Origin: Nitzschia sp. DOCU1 | Taxonomy: Eukaryota > Bacillariophyta > Bacillariophyceae > Bacillariales > Bacillariaceae | Assembly (NCBI GenBank): GCA_951394045.1 | Contig: OX596000.1 | Coordinates: 434,001 to 498,000, forward strand | Direction: 5' to 3' | Length of the DNA: 64,000 nucleotides | Shown here: piece by piece, positions 32,706-44,097 of the stretch | Layout: every line of letters begins with the position of its first letter | Numbering within the stretch: position 1 is the first letter of the stretch | The notes under the pieces: generated by a model | The model's input: the letters and a program-made list of their open reading frames with translations, nothing else | Told to the model about the DNA's origin: nothing | Database searches by the model: none | Program-made: the position numbers and the translations under genes

Positions 32706-35700
32706 ATGGCTACGATAGCAGAAGAAGAAGGAGTGCAGGGTGCTATTGATCCTTCGAGGAATGAGCAAGACGAGACGATGCAGACAGACGAGGACAACAA
32801 TATGATGAATGACACCGGAACGGAAGACGCCCGCAACACTATTACGGACAAGGAATTGAGCGAATGCGACCGTGAAGATTTGAGTCATATCGGGCTGATT
32901 CAAGGGGGGTGCGGTCATGTTCTGTTCATCAAGAATCCTTCGGGGGAAGTCGTAGGGCATGATGATCACATTTGTGAGGTCGAGTTCATCCACAAACCTA
33001 CAACAACAACAGGGAAGAATCATGTCTCCTTGGTGGGAGCCCACTTGAAAGACTTGATTCCCGACAATCTTTATACAACCATTAGGGGCTGCGTAGAGCA
33101 AATGAGAGTGGCCTTGTCCCATCGTACGTTCCACTTTCATCCATTGCCAGACATCAACAAGACGTTTGCATTGAGCATATCGAGCCCCGATGAAGATTAT
33201 GAGGTCGTATCGATTGAAATTGAGTCTTCTACTGATTCCCATGAGGTAAGAACGCGCTCTCTTCTATTTTTATCCATCGCCGATGGTCATTTGATTAATG
33301 GTCGTGTATTTCTAACAATGGACAAACTTATCGTCATTCGGAATCCAGTCTGCCGATAGCTTTTGCACCACCCTGGTTCATCTAGGGAGGATTATGGAGT
33401 TTTATGCAAATGACACGCTTGCTAGCACTGCATGTGACGCCGTCTTTCACGTTATGCAGAATTACGATAGGGGCATGGTGTATAAATTCAACGACGATCT
33501 TTCTGGAGAGATCATTCATGAAATTACCAGGGAAGCTCTGACGACTTCCTATATGGGAATGCGCTTTCCAAAATCGGATATTCCACTGCCCGCCAGACAA
33601 CTTTATATCACCAATGGACTACGGTATATCCATGATATCGAAGAGGATAATATTGCAGTACATGCGCTGACTGGGGCCACTTCCATGGATCTAGCACAGA
33701 TTCGAATGCGCGCTTGTGCCCGACCGCATATCATTTATCTACGAAATATGGGAGTCCGGTCATCCTTGTCGATTGCTATTGTCGTGAACGACCAACTATG
33801 GGGCCTGCTTGCATTTCATGGGTACAAAAAGCCTTACAAGCCCTCACTCCACCAGCGCATCGCTTGTGAGACAATCTCCAAGATGGTGTCCGTGCGCATC
33901 GAAGCTATGGAAAAGAAGAACGAGAGTTCCAGAATCATCCAGATGGGTGATGTGTTAATGAATTTGAGCAGCGAAATAACCCTCAGCGAAAACTTCAAAC
34001 GGGTGGGCGAAAAGAGTCTACTTCAGATTCTGGACTGCGATGTGATTGTGGTTAATGTTCAAGACCGATTGGGGGATGACGATGCCGATGGAATCTGCAT
34101 GGGTGACAAAGCCCTCAAGCCTTCGGCGAATTTTTGGAAAAAGTTTTCTACGCACGAGAACCGAAAAATATTTGCCAACACAGATCGACAGCCTCTTCTC
34201 GATATGGGTCTTACCGAGGAGGACTGCCCTCCCTGCGGTGTCCTCTTCTTTCGAGAAGGCCGCACGCAAGTTATGCTGGGTAGAGCAGTTCGTTCTCGGG
34301 ATGTGCGATGGGCAGGCAACCCCGACACACCCAAGCTTCGAATTGGTGGTATTTTGAATCCACGGGCATCCTTTGAGACGTTCATGGAGAAGGCTAGACT
34401 CGAGTCGCGTGCTTGGAGTTCCCAAGACTTGACGGTGGTAGCAGCTTTCCGAGACCGCGTGTGTGAACATTGTCATAATCTCATGATGGGACAGCTCAAA
34501 CATGTCATTACCGATACCAACAAAAAGTACATGGCAGCGATCGATGGCGCCAAGGATAATTACGAATTCTTTGCCCGAATGAGTCACGAGCTACGCACTC
34601 CCTTTCATGGCGTCATGGGATGCTTGGATATTCTCGAACAATCCTACGACACGATGCAGGTTGACGATGTTCGGGACATTTTACGGACAGCCAAGGCTTC
34701 TGGGGCACACATGTTGGCCCTTTTGAATGATATTTTGAACATTGCCAAACAGAAATATCTTCCGCATTCGTTTACACGAGACAGAGTGAGTTATCACGCG
34801 CTGGCCTATGATGCCATTGACTGTATGAAGACGCTTGCTGCCACGAGAAGCTTGGCGTTTTCCTTTGATGTCCAACCCAAGGGAGAAGACAGCACCAACA
34901 ACAATGAACAAGTTTTGATTGTAACGGATCGCACGAAAATCATTCAAGTCGTGTCCAACCTGGTTAACAATGCCATCAAGTTCACGCAAGAAGGAGGCTC
35001 GATTCGCGTCTCTTTCAATCTTGCTAGCACGATGCAGCAGGGCATTGACATGTGGACAAGTATATGTCGTGAATACGAAGGCTTTGTTTTCACCATGAAG
35101 GAAGGAGAAATGATCGATAACATTGCTGACGTTCGACGCACGGCCAAAATGTATCCCCCCTTGACGGACAAACGCTGGTTGTTAGTGTCTGTGATTGATA
35201 GCGGCTGTGGCATGGAAACGGCCGACTTGGCCAAAATGTTTGCCCCCTACACTCAAGCCAGTATTGGATCGAATCGATCGTTTCAGGGCACCGGCCTAGG
35301 CTTGTTCATTTGCGTGTCCCTTTGCATTCAGCTATCCGGCTTTATTGCTTGTGCTTCTTCACCCAATGACAAAGGAACCGTGTTTTATTTTGGTATCCCC
35401 GTCGATGTCGTGAAACAAAGTGATCAACTTGCTGCTACGGCTGCTGCAGGTACAGGTGGCACCAACGACATTGTCTTTTCTTCGGATACAATCGTCTTGA
35501 AAGGCCCCATCATGATTGTGGATGACAATGCTGTCAATATCAAGATTTTGAAGCGTCAAGTCGAACGTCTCTTGAAAATCCACAAGATTCAAGTGGAGGT
35601 GATCACAGCCGATAGTGCCGATGAAGGCATTGCATTATACAAAGCTCAAAAGCCAGGACTTTGTTTTATTGATTATCACATGCCCGGTAAAGATGGTGTC

Positions 35701-35931
35701 GAAACGACCAAAGATATTCGAGCGTACGAGTCGCGTGAGGGTTTGAATGCATCTCATATTTTGTGTTATACAGCCGATGGGACGGATCGAGCGAAACGGT
35801 TTGTCGAAGAAGCGGGTTGTAATGAAATCATGTACAAACCACCTCCCAAGGGCTTTTTGGAAAATCTCATTCAACGTATTGAATATCAAGGACCCGAACT
35901 ATTTCATAATACCGGTACGAAAACGGAATAG
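32706..35931 (+). CDS. DPH: diatom phytochrome 1 (hybrid histidine kinase)
   Basis: Exons 32706-33245 and 33349-35931 give 1,040 residues. The 103-bp intron is GTAAGA...TCCAG, phase 0, after SHE. The PAS region carries C54 in LSECDRED, the position where bacteriophytochromes attach biliverdin. The plant-type GAF cysteine is absent (ARPHIIYL). GAF contains PKSDIP. The PHY tongue has VRWAG and NPRASFE. Histidine kinase: H593 in RMSHELRTP, N-box NNAIKF, G-boxes DSGCGM and GTGLGL. Receiver: IVDDNA, phospho-acceptor D955 in FIDYHMPG, CYTADG and MYKPP. Diatom phytochromes of this layout bind biliverdin and sense red/far-red light. All phosphorelay residues are present. A close paralogue sits at 59.3-62.4 kb with the intron at the same place. 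Confidence 0.95.
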
Positions 35932-36504
35932 TAAAGGTTAACATTTTGTCTTCATTTTTCTACTAGTAGTGCGCTCCATGTAGCAACAGAGCATTCCGAA
36001 ATCTATGTTACGTGGCCTCGTTTGTAGCATACCCCTTCGGTTAGTGCGGAATTCTATAGTGTAGGATTCACAGAGGAGTACCAGATACGCTCCCGTGCAC
36101 ACACATGGATGCTATTCCAGCCAAATAACGTCAGTGAGCACCCCGCTGGACGTGGTTTTCAGGAAGCAGTTCTGTAGCTACGGTAGCTACGGTACTTAGT
36201 AGTACGTAGTAGCTGTACTATGTACCGATAGATAAGTACTCATTGTACCTTTGAAGAGTGGGTATTAGACCAGGTATAATGATCGTTTGGACGTCATCAT
36301 CGGGACAAAGTTTGGCCGGCGCGCCCAAAATGCGAACCTTTGTTTTAGTCGATGGAGTCAATAGTGTATCTTTGGCGGAACGCACACGCCAGCACAGAAA
36401 AGGACGCCGTCGACGACAAGCGGAGAGCGAAGAAAGCCTCCACAGCTGTTGCCATTGAGGCTTCATTATTATTGTTTGACTATCAACAACGAAATGGCAC
36501 CATC
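35932..36504. other. intergenic region with AGCTACGGT/GTAGTA repeats
   Basis: No gene. Bases 36176-36232 are a low-complexity tract of TAGCTACGGTAGCTACGG and GTAGTACGTAGTAG type. An open frame runs from 36352 into the next gene, but its first 51 codons look like 5' UTR. Confidence 0.5.
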
Positions 36505-39063
36505 ATGAGACGTTCTTGGCAAAGCATATCATCATCATCGTCGTCGTCTACTGTCACGACGACTACATCTTTATCGGCACCCTCCATGTCAGTATGGAGT
36601 CGAGGAGGAGCTTCGTGGAACCGTCCACAGCAGCAACAGCTGATTGGACGACTCGATCGAACGAGCATACTACTAATGAGAAGGAATGACTCGGCTTGTA
36701 TGCGGCTGTTTTCCGCAACAAGAGCAAGAGGGCCACACTGGTATACTCCTTTCCCCATGACAAGTCGTTCGTTTTGGAGTCGTTCTAGTATGGGGTCCTT
36801 GACATCATTATCATCGTCCAACATGGCATCCTACTTTAGTTCGGCCGTCAGCAACAGCAATGATGAAACTTTAGTGACTACTACTACTACTACCACCACC
36901 GCCGCCAGTGATGCACAGTATGCGTTACAGGATGATGACGACAAAGAACATTCTCAATTGCAGCAATCTCCTTTGCTTCCTCGCACAAACAATCAAACGT
37001 CGGTTGTGCCAGCCCAGCGATTGCTTTCGCCCGCGGCCGCCCTCCAAGTCTTGTTGGATTCTTCGCCAGACAAGAAAAATCGTCGACAACTTTTATCGTT
37101 GGTGACACATGCCGGAAATTTAGTCTTGTTGGAAAAAGCCACTCGCACCTTGGATTGGATTTGGCACGATGCTGATTGTTTGCAATTGTTAGTGACTGCC
37201 TGGGCTCGATTGCCATCTGCCAGTGGCAAGAACCACAATAATGGCCATAATGGTGCAAGTATTACCGGAGCCGTTGTGGCAGCACAATTATTACATGAAT
37301 GGGTGGGAGGCAAACGACAACAACGATTACCGAATACTACTAGTAATGACAAGGACAAGAATCACATTTCGTATCCTTCACTGGCCACCTTTCGAACCGT
37401 CTTGACGGCATTGGCAGCCGAAGGAAATTATCCCGTGGCGGCACGCGTTCTTCAACTCTTGACAAAAATCCACAAGGCCGATCGCGATGTCTTTCATCGT
37501 GTCTTGCAAGCCTGTTCGAGTCAAGGTGCCTTGGATGCCGCCCTACAATGGTATCAAGAAATGCAACTCTTCCATGTCCAACCCAATGCTTCCACCTTGA
37601 AACTAGTATTGCAAACTCATGTGGAACACTATGAAAAATTTGGCACAAAAGGAACCGGAGTTGCTGCCTATCAATTCTACCAAGAATTTTCAGGCACCAA
37701 GGATCAAGTAGCATTGAATATGACACTCAATGCCTTGGCGCAAGAAGGACGATACGATTTAGCCTGTGAATTGTTGGAACATGCTGCCTGCCAAGATGAT
37801 CCTATTCCATTACGAACCGTCTTGAAGGCATGTAGTCAAGCTCGAACAATACAAGCGGCCGAATTGGCACAAGATTTGGTAGCCCGAACTCCAACAGCAG
37901 ATGCACGTGCCTATACTACCATTGTGGCGATTTGGTGTCAATTAGGATATCCCGAACGTGCCAAGACTGTCTTGGAAGAATTGGTGACCTTGTATTTGGA
38001 ACACAAGAACTCGGCAGATGATCCACATAAGAATCGTTTTCAACCGGATCCACTCAGTTTTCGTACCGTTATTGGTGCATTGAGTCAAAAGATTATTCGA
38101 TTGACTACTAGTCCTTCTGGAAATTCCAAAAGTGTCTTGCAGGAAGCCGCTCATTTGGCCGCTCAAGCCCAACAAGTATTTGTGGATGACATGTACACTA
38201 CCATGGGCTATGAACCCAACTTGTTAACGTTGAATACTGTTTTGAATTGTTGGGCACAAGCTCGACAACCTGAAGCCGTTCAAGAGTTGTTGCAACAAGT
38301 ACAATCATGGGGCATAACTCCGGATATTGTCAGTTACAATACCTTGATTGCCTGTCATGCCAAATTGGGAAATGTACAAGAATGTACCATGTGGTTATCT
38401 CGTTTGGTCGTTGCGGATGATGCCGAACAACAACAGATGCTACCGCCTCCCAATACTCGAACAGTCACAGCGGTTATTACGGCACTGGCCAAACGAGGTA
38501 CAGTTCAAGCGGCTACAGAAGCGGAAGGTTGGTTTACCCAAATGCAAGAATGGCATGCGGATTATGGTTGGGATTGTTGGCCCAATGTTGTCACACTCAA
38601 TGCCTTGTTGAGTGGGTGGGCTCGGGTGGGGGACGGTGCACGAGCCGAAGCATGGTTACGACACTTTCAACAACAACATCACCAACACAATAATAAAGGA
38701 GAACAACAAGCACAAGAAATGGAACCTCCCAATCAAGTCTCCTACAATACGGTTATGCAAGCCTATGGGGATGATATTCACAAAGTAGAACACTTGTTGG
38801 AAGAACTTGTGGCCGTGGGATTGCAACCTACTGAACGGACGGTTCAAATTGCACAACAAGCCTTGGAACGTCATTACAACGACGACGTGGATAACAAGTC
38901 GAACAAGGAAAAGAAATGGAAGGAATGGAAGCAACGGTTCTTTTATTATGTGGCAAAATCGAACAACAGGACGGCAACAACAACGGTCACCACGAACAAG
39001 CAACAGCAGCAGCAGCAACAACGGAAGAAGAACAAGAAGCAGACTATCCATACTGCTAGGTAG
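36505..39063 (+). CDS. pentatricopeptide-repeat (PPR) protein, probably organellar
   Basis: ATG 36505 gives 852 residues starting MRRSWQSIS. The first 120 residues are rich in Arg and Ser and poor in acids, as in a mitochondrial (or plastid) presequence. The frame is open further 5' to 36352, but without targeting character. Poly-Thr and acidic stretches follow, then degenerate helical repeats from about residue 190. Clear PPR units are PDIVSYNTLIACHAKLGN, PNVVTLNALLSGWARVGD and QVSYNTVMQAYGD. The tail is Lys/Gln-rich with a CAG-type poly-Gln run. PPR proteins bind organellar RNA in processing, editing or translation. No extra catalytic domain (DYW, SMR, MRPP3) is visible. The target RNA cannot be told from sequence. 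Confidence 0.87.
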   Translation: MRRSWQSISSSSSSSTVTTTTSLSAPSMSVWSRGGASWNRPQQQQLIGRLDRTSILLMRRNDSACMRLFSATRARGPHWYTPFPMTSRSFWSRSSMGSLTSLSSSNMASYFSSAVSNSNDETLVTTTTTTTTAASDAQYALQDDDDKEHSQLQQSPLLPRTNNQTSVVPAQRLLSPAAALQVLLDSSPDKKNRRQLLSLVTHAGNLVLLEKATRTLDWIWHDADCLQLLVTAWARLPSASGKNHNNGHNGASITGAVVAAQLLHEWVGGKRQQRLPNTTSNDKDKNHISYPSLATFRTVLTALAAEGNYPVAARVLQLLTKIHKADRDVFHRVLQACSSQGALDAALQWYQEMQLFHVQPNASTLKLVLQTHVEHYEKFGTKGTGVAAYQFYQEFSGTKDQVALNMTLNALAQEGRYDLACELLEHAACQDDPIPLRTVLKACSQARTIQAAELAQDLVARTPTADARAYTTIVAIWCQLGYPERAKTVLEELVTLYLEHKNSADDPHKNRFQPDPLSFRTVIGALSQKIIRLTTSPSGNSKSVLQEAAHLAAQAQQVFVDDMYTTMGYEPNLLTLNTVLNCWAQARQPEAVQELLQQVQSWGITPDIVSYNTLIACHAKLGNVQECTMWLSRLVVADDAEQQQMLPPPNTRTVTAVITALAKRGTVQAATEAEGWFTQMQEWHADYGWDCWPNVVTLNALLSGWARVGDGARAEAWLRHFQQQHHQHNNKGEQQAQEMEPPNQVSYNTVMQAYGDDIHKVEHLLEELVAVGLQPTERTVQIAQQALERHYNDDVDNKSNKEKKWKEWKQRFFYYVAKSNNRTATTTVTTNKQQQQQQQRKKNKKQTIHTAR

Positions 39064-40974
39064 TTATGGAGTCGACTACATTACCTATCTTCCAATTTAC
39101 AAAGACAGTGCCTTCCTACCATTGCTCGTTAGTAGTAGTGCTGCTTAAGAAGGACACGACCGGGCAGGTTTGTTTCTTCAACCAAGCAATCTACCCCTGG
39201 AACAAGGAGCGAGCCATCGTTCACACTTTGCATACACTCCTCATAACAACAAGGACAATCATGATGAAGTAGTACGATTGATCATCTATGCCTCATTTCT
39301 TCGTCTCATTCTCATCAGGTGGCGCTTACAGGAGTGGTCTTGTCAAAAAAAGGAGGACGAAGCAGAGGGGGAATGGACGGTTACCACCCCCGATCGTGTC
39401 AAGTCTATTGGCGCGGCCCCTGCTGCTGCTGATAGGCTGCTGTACTCTCCTACTACCGTAATTTTTGGGGTGAAATACCCGCCAAACCTGTAATTGGAGA
39501 ACGGATAATTTCAGTATTCTTACGTACATTTCTCAGATAAAGTGAGTTACTTAGAATATGAAAATACATAATTTCTCATAGTCGAATGCTTATTTAGGAG
39601 AGGGGGGTATGGGACCAGGGGGGATCGATCAACACAAAAAGTACGGTAGAGACGAAACTTTGAGGCTGAATATGTTCCACCACTCGATGATCCACGGTCA
39701 GGAGCCAGAGCAAAACGCCCCGGGACTGGGCAACACGCCGTCGACGACCCCGCCGCCGCCGTGCATCCAAGAAGAAGAAGAAAGCGGAAACGGTGGTTGC
39801 AGCAGCACCAACAACTACTACCGGTAGCTAGTATTACGTCAGCATAGTAGACGGTACATTGATTACGGTGTACGATCAATGCAACGTCAGCGATTCTTCA
39901 TTCTACTTTTTCTAAAAACGAGAATCTACAACGAATCTCCTCCCAATAGAGCCAGGTGACCCATAACCTTCGACTATGGTACTGCTTGAAGTACACGTAC
40001 GATGCGACTAGTTGTAATATAATAGTAATCACTACTAATAGTGCTGTTGGTATAGCAGCAGCAGAGTACTAGCTACTATGCTACTTGCAAGAATACTACT
40101 ACTAATTGTGAAGCAGTAGATCCTGCTGGTAGTAGAATGATAGCTACCTGGTAGCTACCGGTCGAAGCCAGAGGTTGGCAGCACCCTTGGATGAGCGTTC
40201 GTACGAACCGTCCTGCCCCTGGAGTCTACCGGTAGGTATGCATCTTTATTTGTACCAGGTACATACATACCCAGCCGCAGCGTGTGCATGTCCTTCGCCT
40301 TGTCCACCCTTCGGTACTCTCTTATTGGCAGGTCGTCTCAACCTGCTGGTTGATGACGTCGCGACTTATGGCCTTTTACCGGTACCACTACGACTTATGG
40401 CATGATTCCCGCTACTACCCCTCCCGCTGCGAACGCGACGAAGCAATTGATATTTCTACATATTCTAACATCGGCCGGCGCACGGACTGAAAGTTTTCGC
40501 AGACGTTGAAGAACCATGATGCAAAAATAAAAAAGAACGGTCGTACCAAATGAAGGCGGTACAAGCAGTCACGGTTCATTAAATATTTTGGTCAGGCCTC
40601 TTTCACGAACTTCGGAGTGGCCTAAACCAGGGATGCCCAGAACCTTTATAAATAGTATCTACTTATTATCGTGTGAAAATATTTGTCGTGGATGCGTCAT
40701 TTACTTAACACTTCGAAGCGAGGATGACGAGACAATCCCCACCTTGTGGTAATGTCCACTATCTTTTAATAGCCGTCACTTAGTGCTGGTGGCGTTTGGA
40801 TTTCACCGCACGGCGGCCGATGATGGGAAGGATGCTTTTCCGCTTTCAACGCAGCAGCTGTAGACAACAGAATTCCGCAACCACTTTCTAAGTTTCCACA
40901 ACAGGCATCTCAACAAAGAGGGTAGTCCTCCATAAAATTGCGATCTTCCAGACTGTTATCGACACCTGAAAACG
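39064..40974. other. long intergenic region (1.9 kb), no gene supported
   Basis: Several short overlapping frames exist but none shows a domain or start context. The region holds two CTACCGGTAG palindromes (39818-39827, 40226-40235) and a near copy at 40152. It also has many TACTAC/GTAGTA and TAGCTA low-complexity runs between 39960 and 40160. The last 300 bases are probably HSF promoter and 5' UTR. Confidence 0.55.
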
Positions 40975-42285
40975 ATGGCCGTATCAGTTTGTAGACAGTT
41001 TGCTGGTGGTGCTGGATTTCCTGCTTCTTCGGCTGGTAAAATGATGCCGAGTAGTAGTGGTCGATCGTTAGTGGGTTTCACTAGTACGGGCAAGAGCAGT
41101 AATCAGGACGAGGAACTTGCGATTCGAATAACGATCCCTCCAAAGCCAGAGGGTATGAACCCCGGGCCGTATCCTACAACGCACGAGAACGATGGCTCTG
41201 AATCCGCCACGTTTAAGATTTCGTCTGGTGGGAATGACAGTATGAATGATGGCGCTTTGTCCCTAGGTGGATCAACGGGCGGGATTGGCTTGAAGAGTCT
41301 TTTAAGCCACGAGGAAGACCTTGCGTCGTCCAAGTTGCCCTTTGTCTGGAAGCTATATGAGATGCTCGAAGAGGTTGAGAAGAATGGCCAGGAAGATATC
41401 GTGTCTTGGGTCGAGGATGGCAAGGCCTTCAAGGTCCACAAGATGAAGGCATTTGTCAACGACATTATCCCCCACTACTTTCGTCAGAGCAAGTACAAGA
41501 GCTTCCAGCGCCAGTTGTACTTTTATGACTTTCATCGAATAGCAAGTGGACCAAACGCCGGAGCTTACAAGCATCCGAACTTCGTGAAGGGGGTTAAAAC
41601 TCTTTGCCTGGCAATGATGCCGAAGAAGACAGCGCGTCGCCGAAGTAGCAGCAAGATCAAGGAAGACGCAAGCACGGGCAGTGAAGACGAGGCATCCCAT
41701 CACCAAGAGGAGGCGAGCCAAGGACCAGCAGAAGTGGTTTCTAGTAGGCCACACTCTGATCCTTCCGAATGGATGATGACTCAGCAAGCGGTGGAACAAG
41801 AAGGCCCCATGGTCAATGGCGCCGATCCAACAACCCAGCATGCTCCTCGTGGGGAACAGCACGACCGACGATATTCGACACGTGACTACGAATCCGTTGG
41901 CCCCGTGGATTTAGTCCGATCCTATCCTAGCGATGGCGAAATGGTCTTTGTGTTTGGAGACAGGCCGTTTCACTTTTTGGAGGCCGAATTCCCTGATATC
42001 TACCCTCCTTCTTCATCATCTCGCCCGGCGCCAAGTCATCGTGCCGAGTACCCTCCAGCATCATCACGCCCGTCAAGTCATGCCGAGTACTACCATCGAT
42101 CGGCATCTCGCTCGACAAGTCATGCCGAGTACCATCGATCATCATCCCGCTCGTCAAGTCATACCGAGTACCATCGATCATCATCCTTTCGTTCGTCAAG
42201 TCATGCCGACTACCATCGATCATCATCCTCTCGTTCGTCAAGTCATCATGCCGAGGAGAGATCAGAGAGACGATACAGTAGATGA
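40975..42285 (+). CDS. heat-shock-factor-type transcription factor
   Basis: 436 residues, single exon. The HSF DNA-binding domain spans residues about 121-212: LPFVWKLYEMLEE, VSWVEDGKAFKVHKMKAF, PHYFRQSKYKSFQRQLYFYDFHRI. The NxF(K)xxx(S)FxRQLN recognition helix has the form SKYKSFQRQLYFYDF. A basic patch after it (PKKTARRRSSSKIK) is a likely nuclear signal. I see no clear heptad HR-A/B trimerisation region. The C-terminus is a tandem Ser/Arg/His repeat of about 13 residues encoded by a 39-bp DNA repeat. HSFs are greatly expanded in diatoms, so this need not be a heat-shock regulator. Target genes are unknown. Confidence 0.93.
   Translation: MAVSVCRQFAGGAGFPASSAGKMMPSSSGRSLVGFTSTGKSSNQDEELAIRITIPPKPEGMNPGPYPTTHENDGSESATFKISSGGNDSMNDGALSLGGSTGGIGLKSLLSHEEDLASSKLPFVWKLYEMLEEVEKNGQEDIVSWVEDGKAFKVHKMKAFVNDIIPHYFRQSKYKSFQRQLYFYDFHRIASGPNAGAYKHPNFVKGVKTLCLAMMPKKTARRRSSSKIKEDASTGSEDEASHHQEEASQGPAEVVSSRPHSDPSEWMMTQQAVEQEGPMVNGADPTTQHAPRGEQHDRRYSTRDYESVGPVDLVRSYPSDGEMVFVFGDRPFHFLEAEFPDIYPPSSSSRPAPSHRAEYPPASSRPSSHAEYYHRSASRSTSHAEYHRSSSRSSSHTEYHRSSSFRSSSHADYHRSSSSRSSSHHAEERSERRYSR
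42031..42270. repeat. 39-bp tandem repeat in the HSF coding region
   Basis: About five imperfect units encode HRSSSRSSSHAEY-like peptides at the C-terminus of the HSF protein. Unit boundaries vary by one or two codons. Confidence 0.8.
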
Positions 42286-42551
42286 TCAAACAATCAATCA
42301 ATGAATCCGGTTAGCATAGTGTGCACACTGCATATTCAGGAAGCTGTTATGAGCATCAGTACAAATTATGAAAACTATAATCATTCAGTTTTGATCCGGC
42401 CAAACGTTTGCCTCGAACTTAGACCTTCGTGATAGTAATAGCTTGCGGCTTAGATACGCACAAATTGTTCACTTCAGCGGTCCAAGAGGGACAAAGGCAC
42501 GAATGACCACCTTCAGCTTTCAAAAATGAGATTTCATGGTACTACCGTAGT

Positions 42552-43166
42552 CTACATAAAGGAGACATCGATCATCTGCTCTTGTTCCATCATAGGGCCC
42601 AAGTACTCTAAAACCAGCGGAATAATAGCTTCACTGCCGCACAGCACTCTCATCTGCCGGGCAAAGGCGCCGACGTCAAATCCAGGTTCATATACTCTCA
42701 TTTGTTGATCGTAGATTCGTGCCTTCCACAATGCCAACTCCAATAAGGATGTCTGCTCCATACGAACGTAACGTGATAGCGACAAGTCAACCTCAGTCCT
42801 CGGTTTTCTGCCAAGGATGAAGTCAAGCAGTTCTAACTTGAAAGCATTTTGCCATCCGGGGTAACTTATGCGAGCACTGCATATTTCCATGATCGTGGCA
42901 TCTTCAACGCGTCTTAAAGTGGTTTTCTGTGCTTCCAAGGCCAGCAAATATTGTTCGTTCTGGGATTGCAATCGCCCATGCACTCTCGCGTGGCTCTCCG
43001 AATTGAAATGCCGGCTGCTAGTGCCTCTATTCATGTCCCCGGTTCCGCATATTAAACACCGATATTGACCGAACTCGCAGGTTACGTACTCCATATTTCT
43101 ATATTGATTCGGAGCCCCAAGTTTATTCAACCAGACCGGCTTAGTTGGCAGTAAGTCTTGGTCCAT
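42552..43166 (-). CDS. small protein with C2H2 (matrin/JAZ-like) finger
   Basis: 204 residues, ATG at 43166 (MDQDLLPTKPVW). Residues about 36-60 read CLICG...RHFNSESH, a C-x2-C with His pair in the matrin/U1 style. The rest is helical with no named domain (residues 100-190, including WQNAFKLELLDFILGRK). I do not recognise a family. Nucleic-acid binding is inferred from the finger only. It lies tail-to-tail with the HSF gene. Confidence 0.6.
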   Translation of the reverse strand: MDQDLLPTKPVWLNKLGAPNQYRNMEYVTCEFGQYRCLICGTGDMNRGTSSRHFNSESHARVHGRLQSQNEQYLLALEAQKTTLRRVEDATIMEICSARISYPGWQNAFKLELLDFILGRKPRTEVDLSLSRYVRMEQTSLLELALWKARIYDQQMRVYEPGFDVGAFARQMRVLCGSEAIIPLVLEYLGPMMEQEQMIDVSFM

Positions 43167-44097
43167 ACTGCTTGTCGTCTATTCAGGCAACGCCCGGCAA
43201 CAGCAGGCCAATGGTTTCACAAACGTTCAAGGAGAAAGCCCGCTGTTGATTATGTGAGCAGTCGCATCCTCCTATAGCAATGTTCGAAGTGGACGATCTT
43301 TGTGGGAAATCAACGTTTGGAGCACAACGATCGTGGGTTACAAAAGACTCCGACTATCCTCACGGTGGAGAGGAAGGAAATGTCTATCCCGCACAGAAAT
43401 CATGGGTTACGGAACACTCCACCATTCTACCCCGCCGGCTGAAGGACACTGTCGAGTGCAGGCATGTCACTATGGCGACAATTTTCCTATTCGTTCCTTC
43501 GTTTCGCTTGAAAATTTCACATTCTCGCGGCGCCGCGTGGCTCTTTATACTACCTTCGGTTCTCGAAGGTTACGCTCCACAGTTCATTTTCGACCTTTCA
43601 CTTTACAAAGCCATTTTAGCATAGAAGAAGTAGAAGCCTCGCTGGTCATTTCTGTGGGTGTCACTGTTGACATTTGGATCCATCATCCCAGACGAGACCA
43701 GCCGTATCCAAACATCCCGAAAGAGATTGCAAGGAAAAATTGACGTGCGTGCTTGCATGCAAGCGATCTTTCCGACCCATCCGACCATTTCACGCCCTAA
43801 CATGATGTCTGCCTGTCGCTACTTTTGCGACCCGTCCGTCTGTCATTGATCTCCACGTGGCACTTTGACCTAAATGACGTCTGACGTCACAATCGACGCC
43901 GACAAAAATCCCGCCACCGAGAGTTTTTAGCACCGACCATGGCGGTCATTCTGCCAGGCAGAGGGGAAGGTTGTTGCCTTTTTGCAGATATATGCGGGGG
44001 TCCGCATTATTCACCGAGTTTACAGTAACATCGCAAGCGGCTCATAAACAGCGCAGGCCTCGCCTTTGCCGTCTGTGGTCGTCCTTGGAACCGTGAC
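43167..44097. other. divergent intergenic region upstream of the MntP-like gene
   Basis: Holds the promoters of two divergent genes. Overlapping short frames at 43280-43850 show no domain. Two CRE-like motifs lie at 43875-43889. Confidence 0.5.
43875..43889. promoter_or_regulatory. tandem TGACGTC/TGACGTCA (CRE-type) sites
   Basis: TGACGTC at 43875 is followed directly by the palindrome TGACGTCA at 43882-43889, about 210 bp before the transporter ATG. TGACGT is a known CO2/cAMP-responsive motif in Phaeodactylum promoters. Its role here is inferred. Confidence 0.45.

Noticed and set aside
32234..32718. Open frames upstream of phytochrome 1, one starting MGNSVGK (myristoylation-like)
   Set aside because: No domain and they overlap the phytochrome start. 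More likely 5' UTR or chance.
39547..39879. Overlapping open frames on both strands in the 1.9-kb gap
   Set aside because: Low-complexity translation and no recognisable motif or start context.
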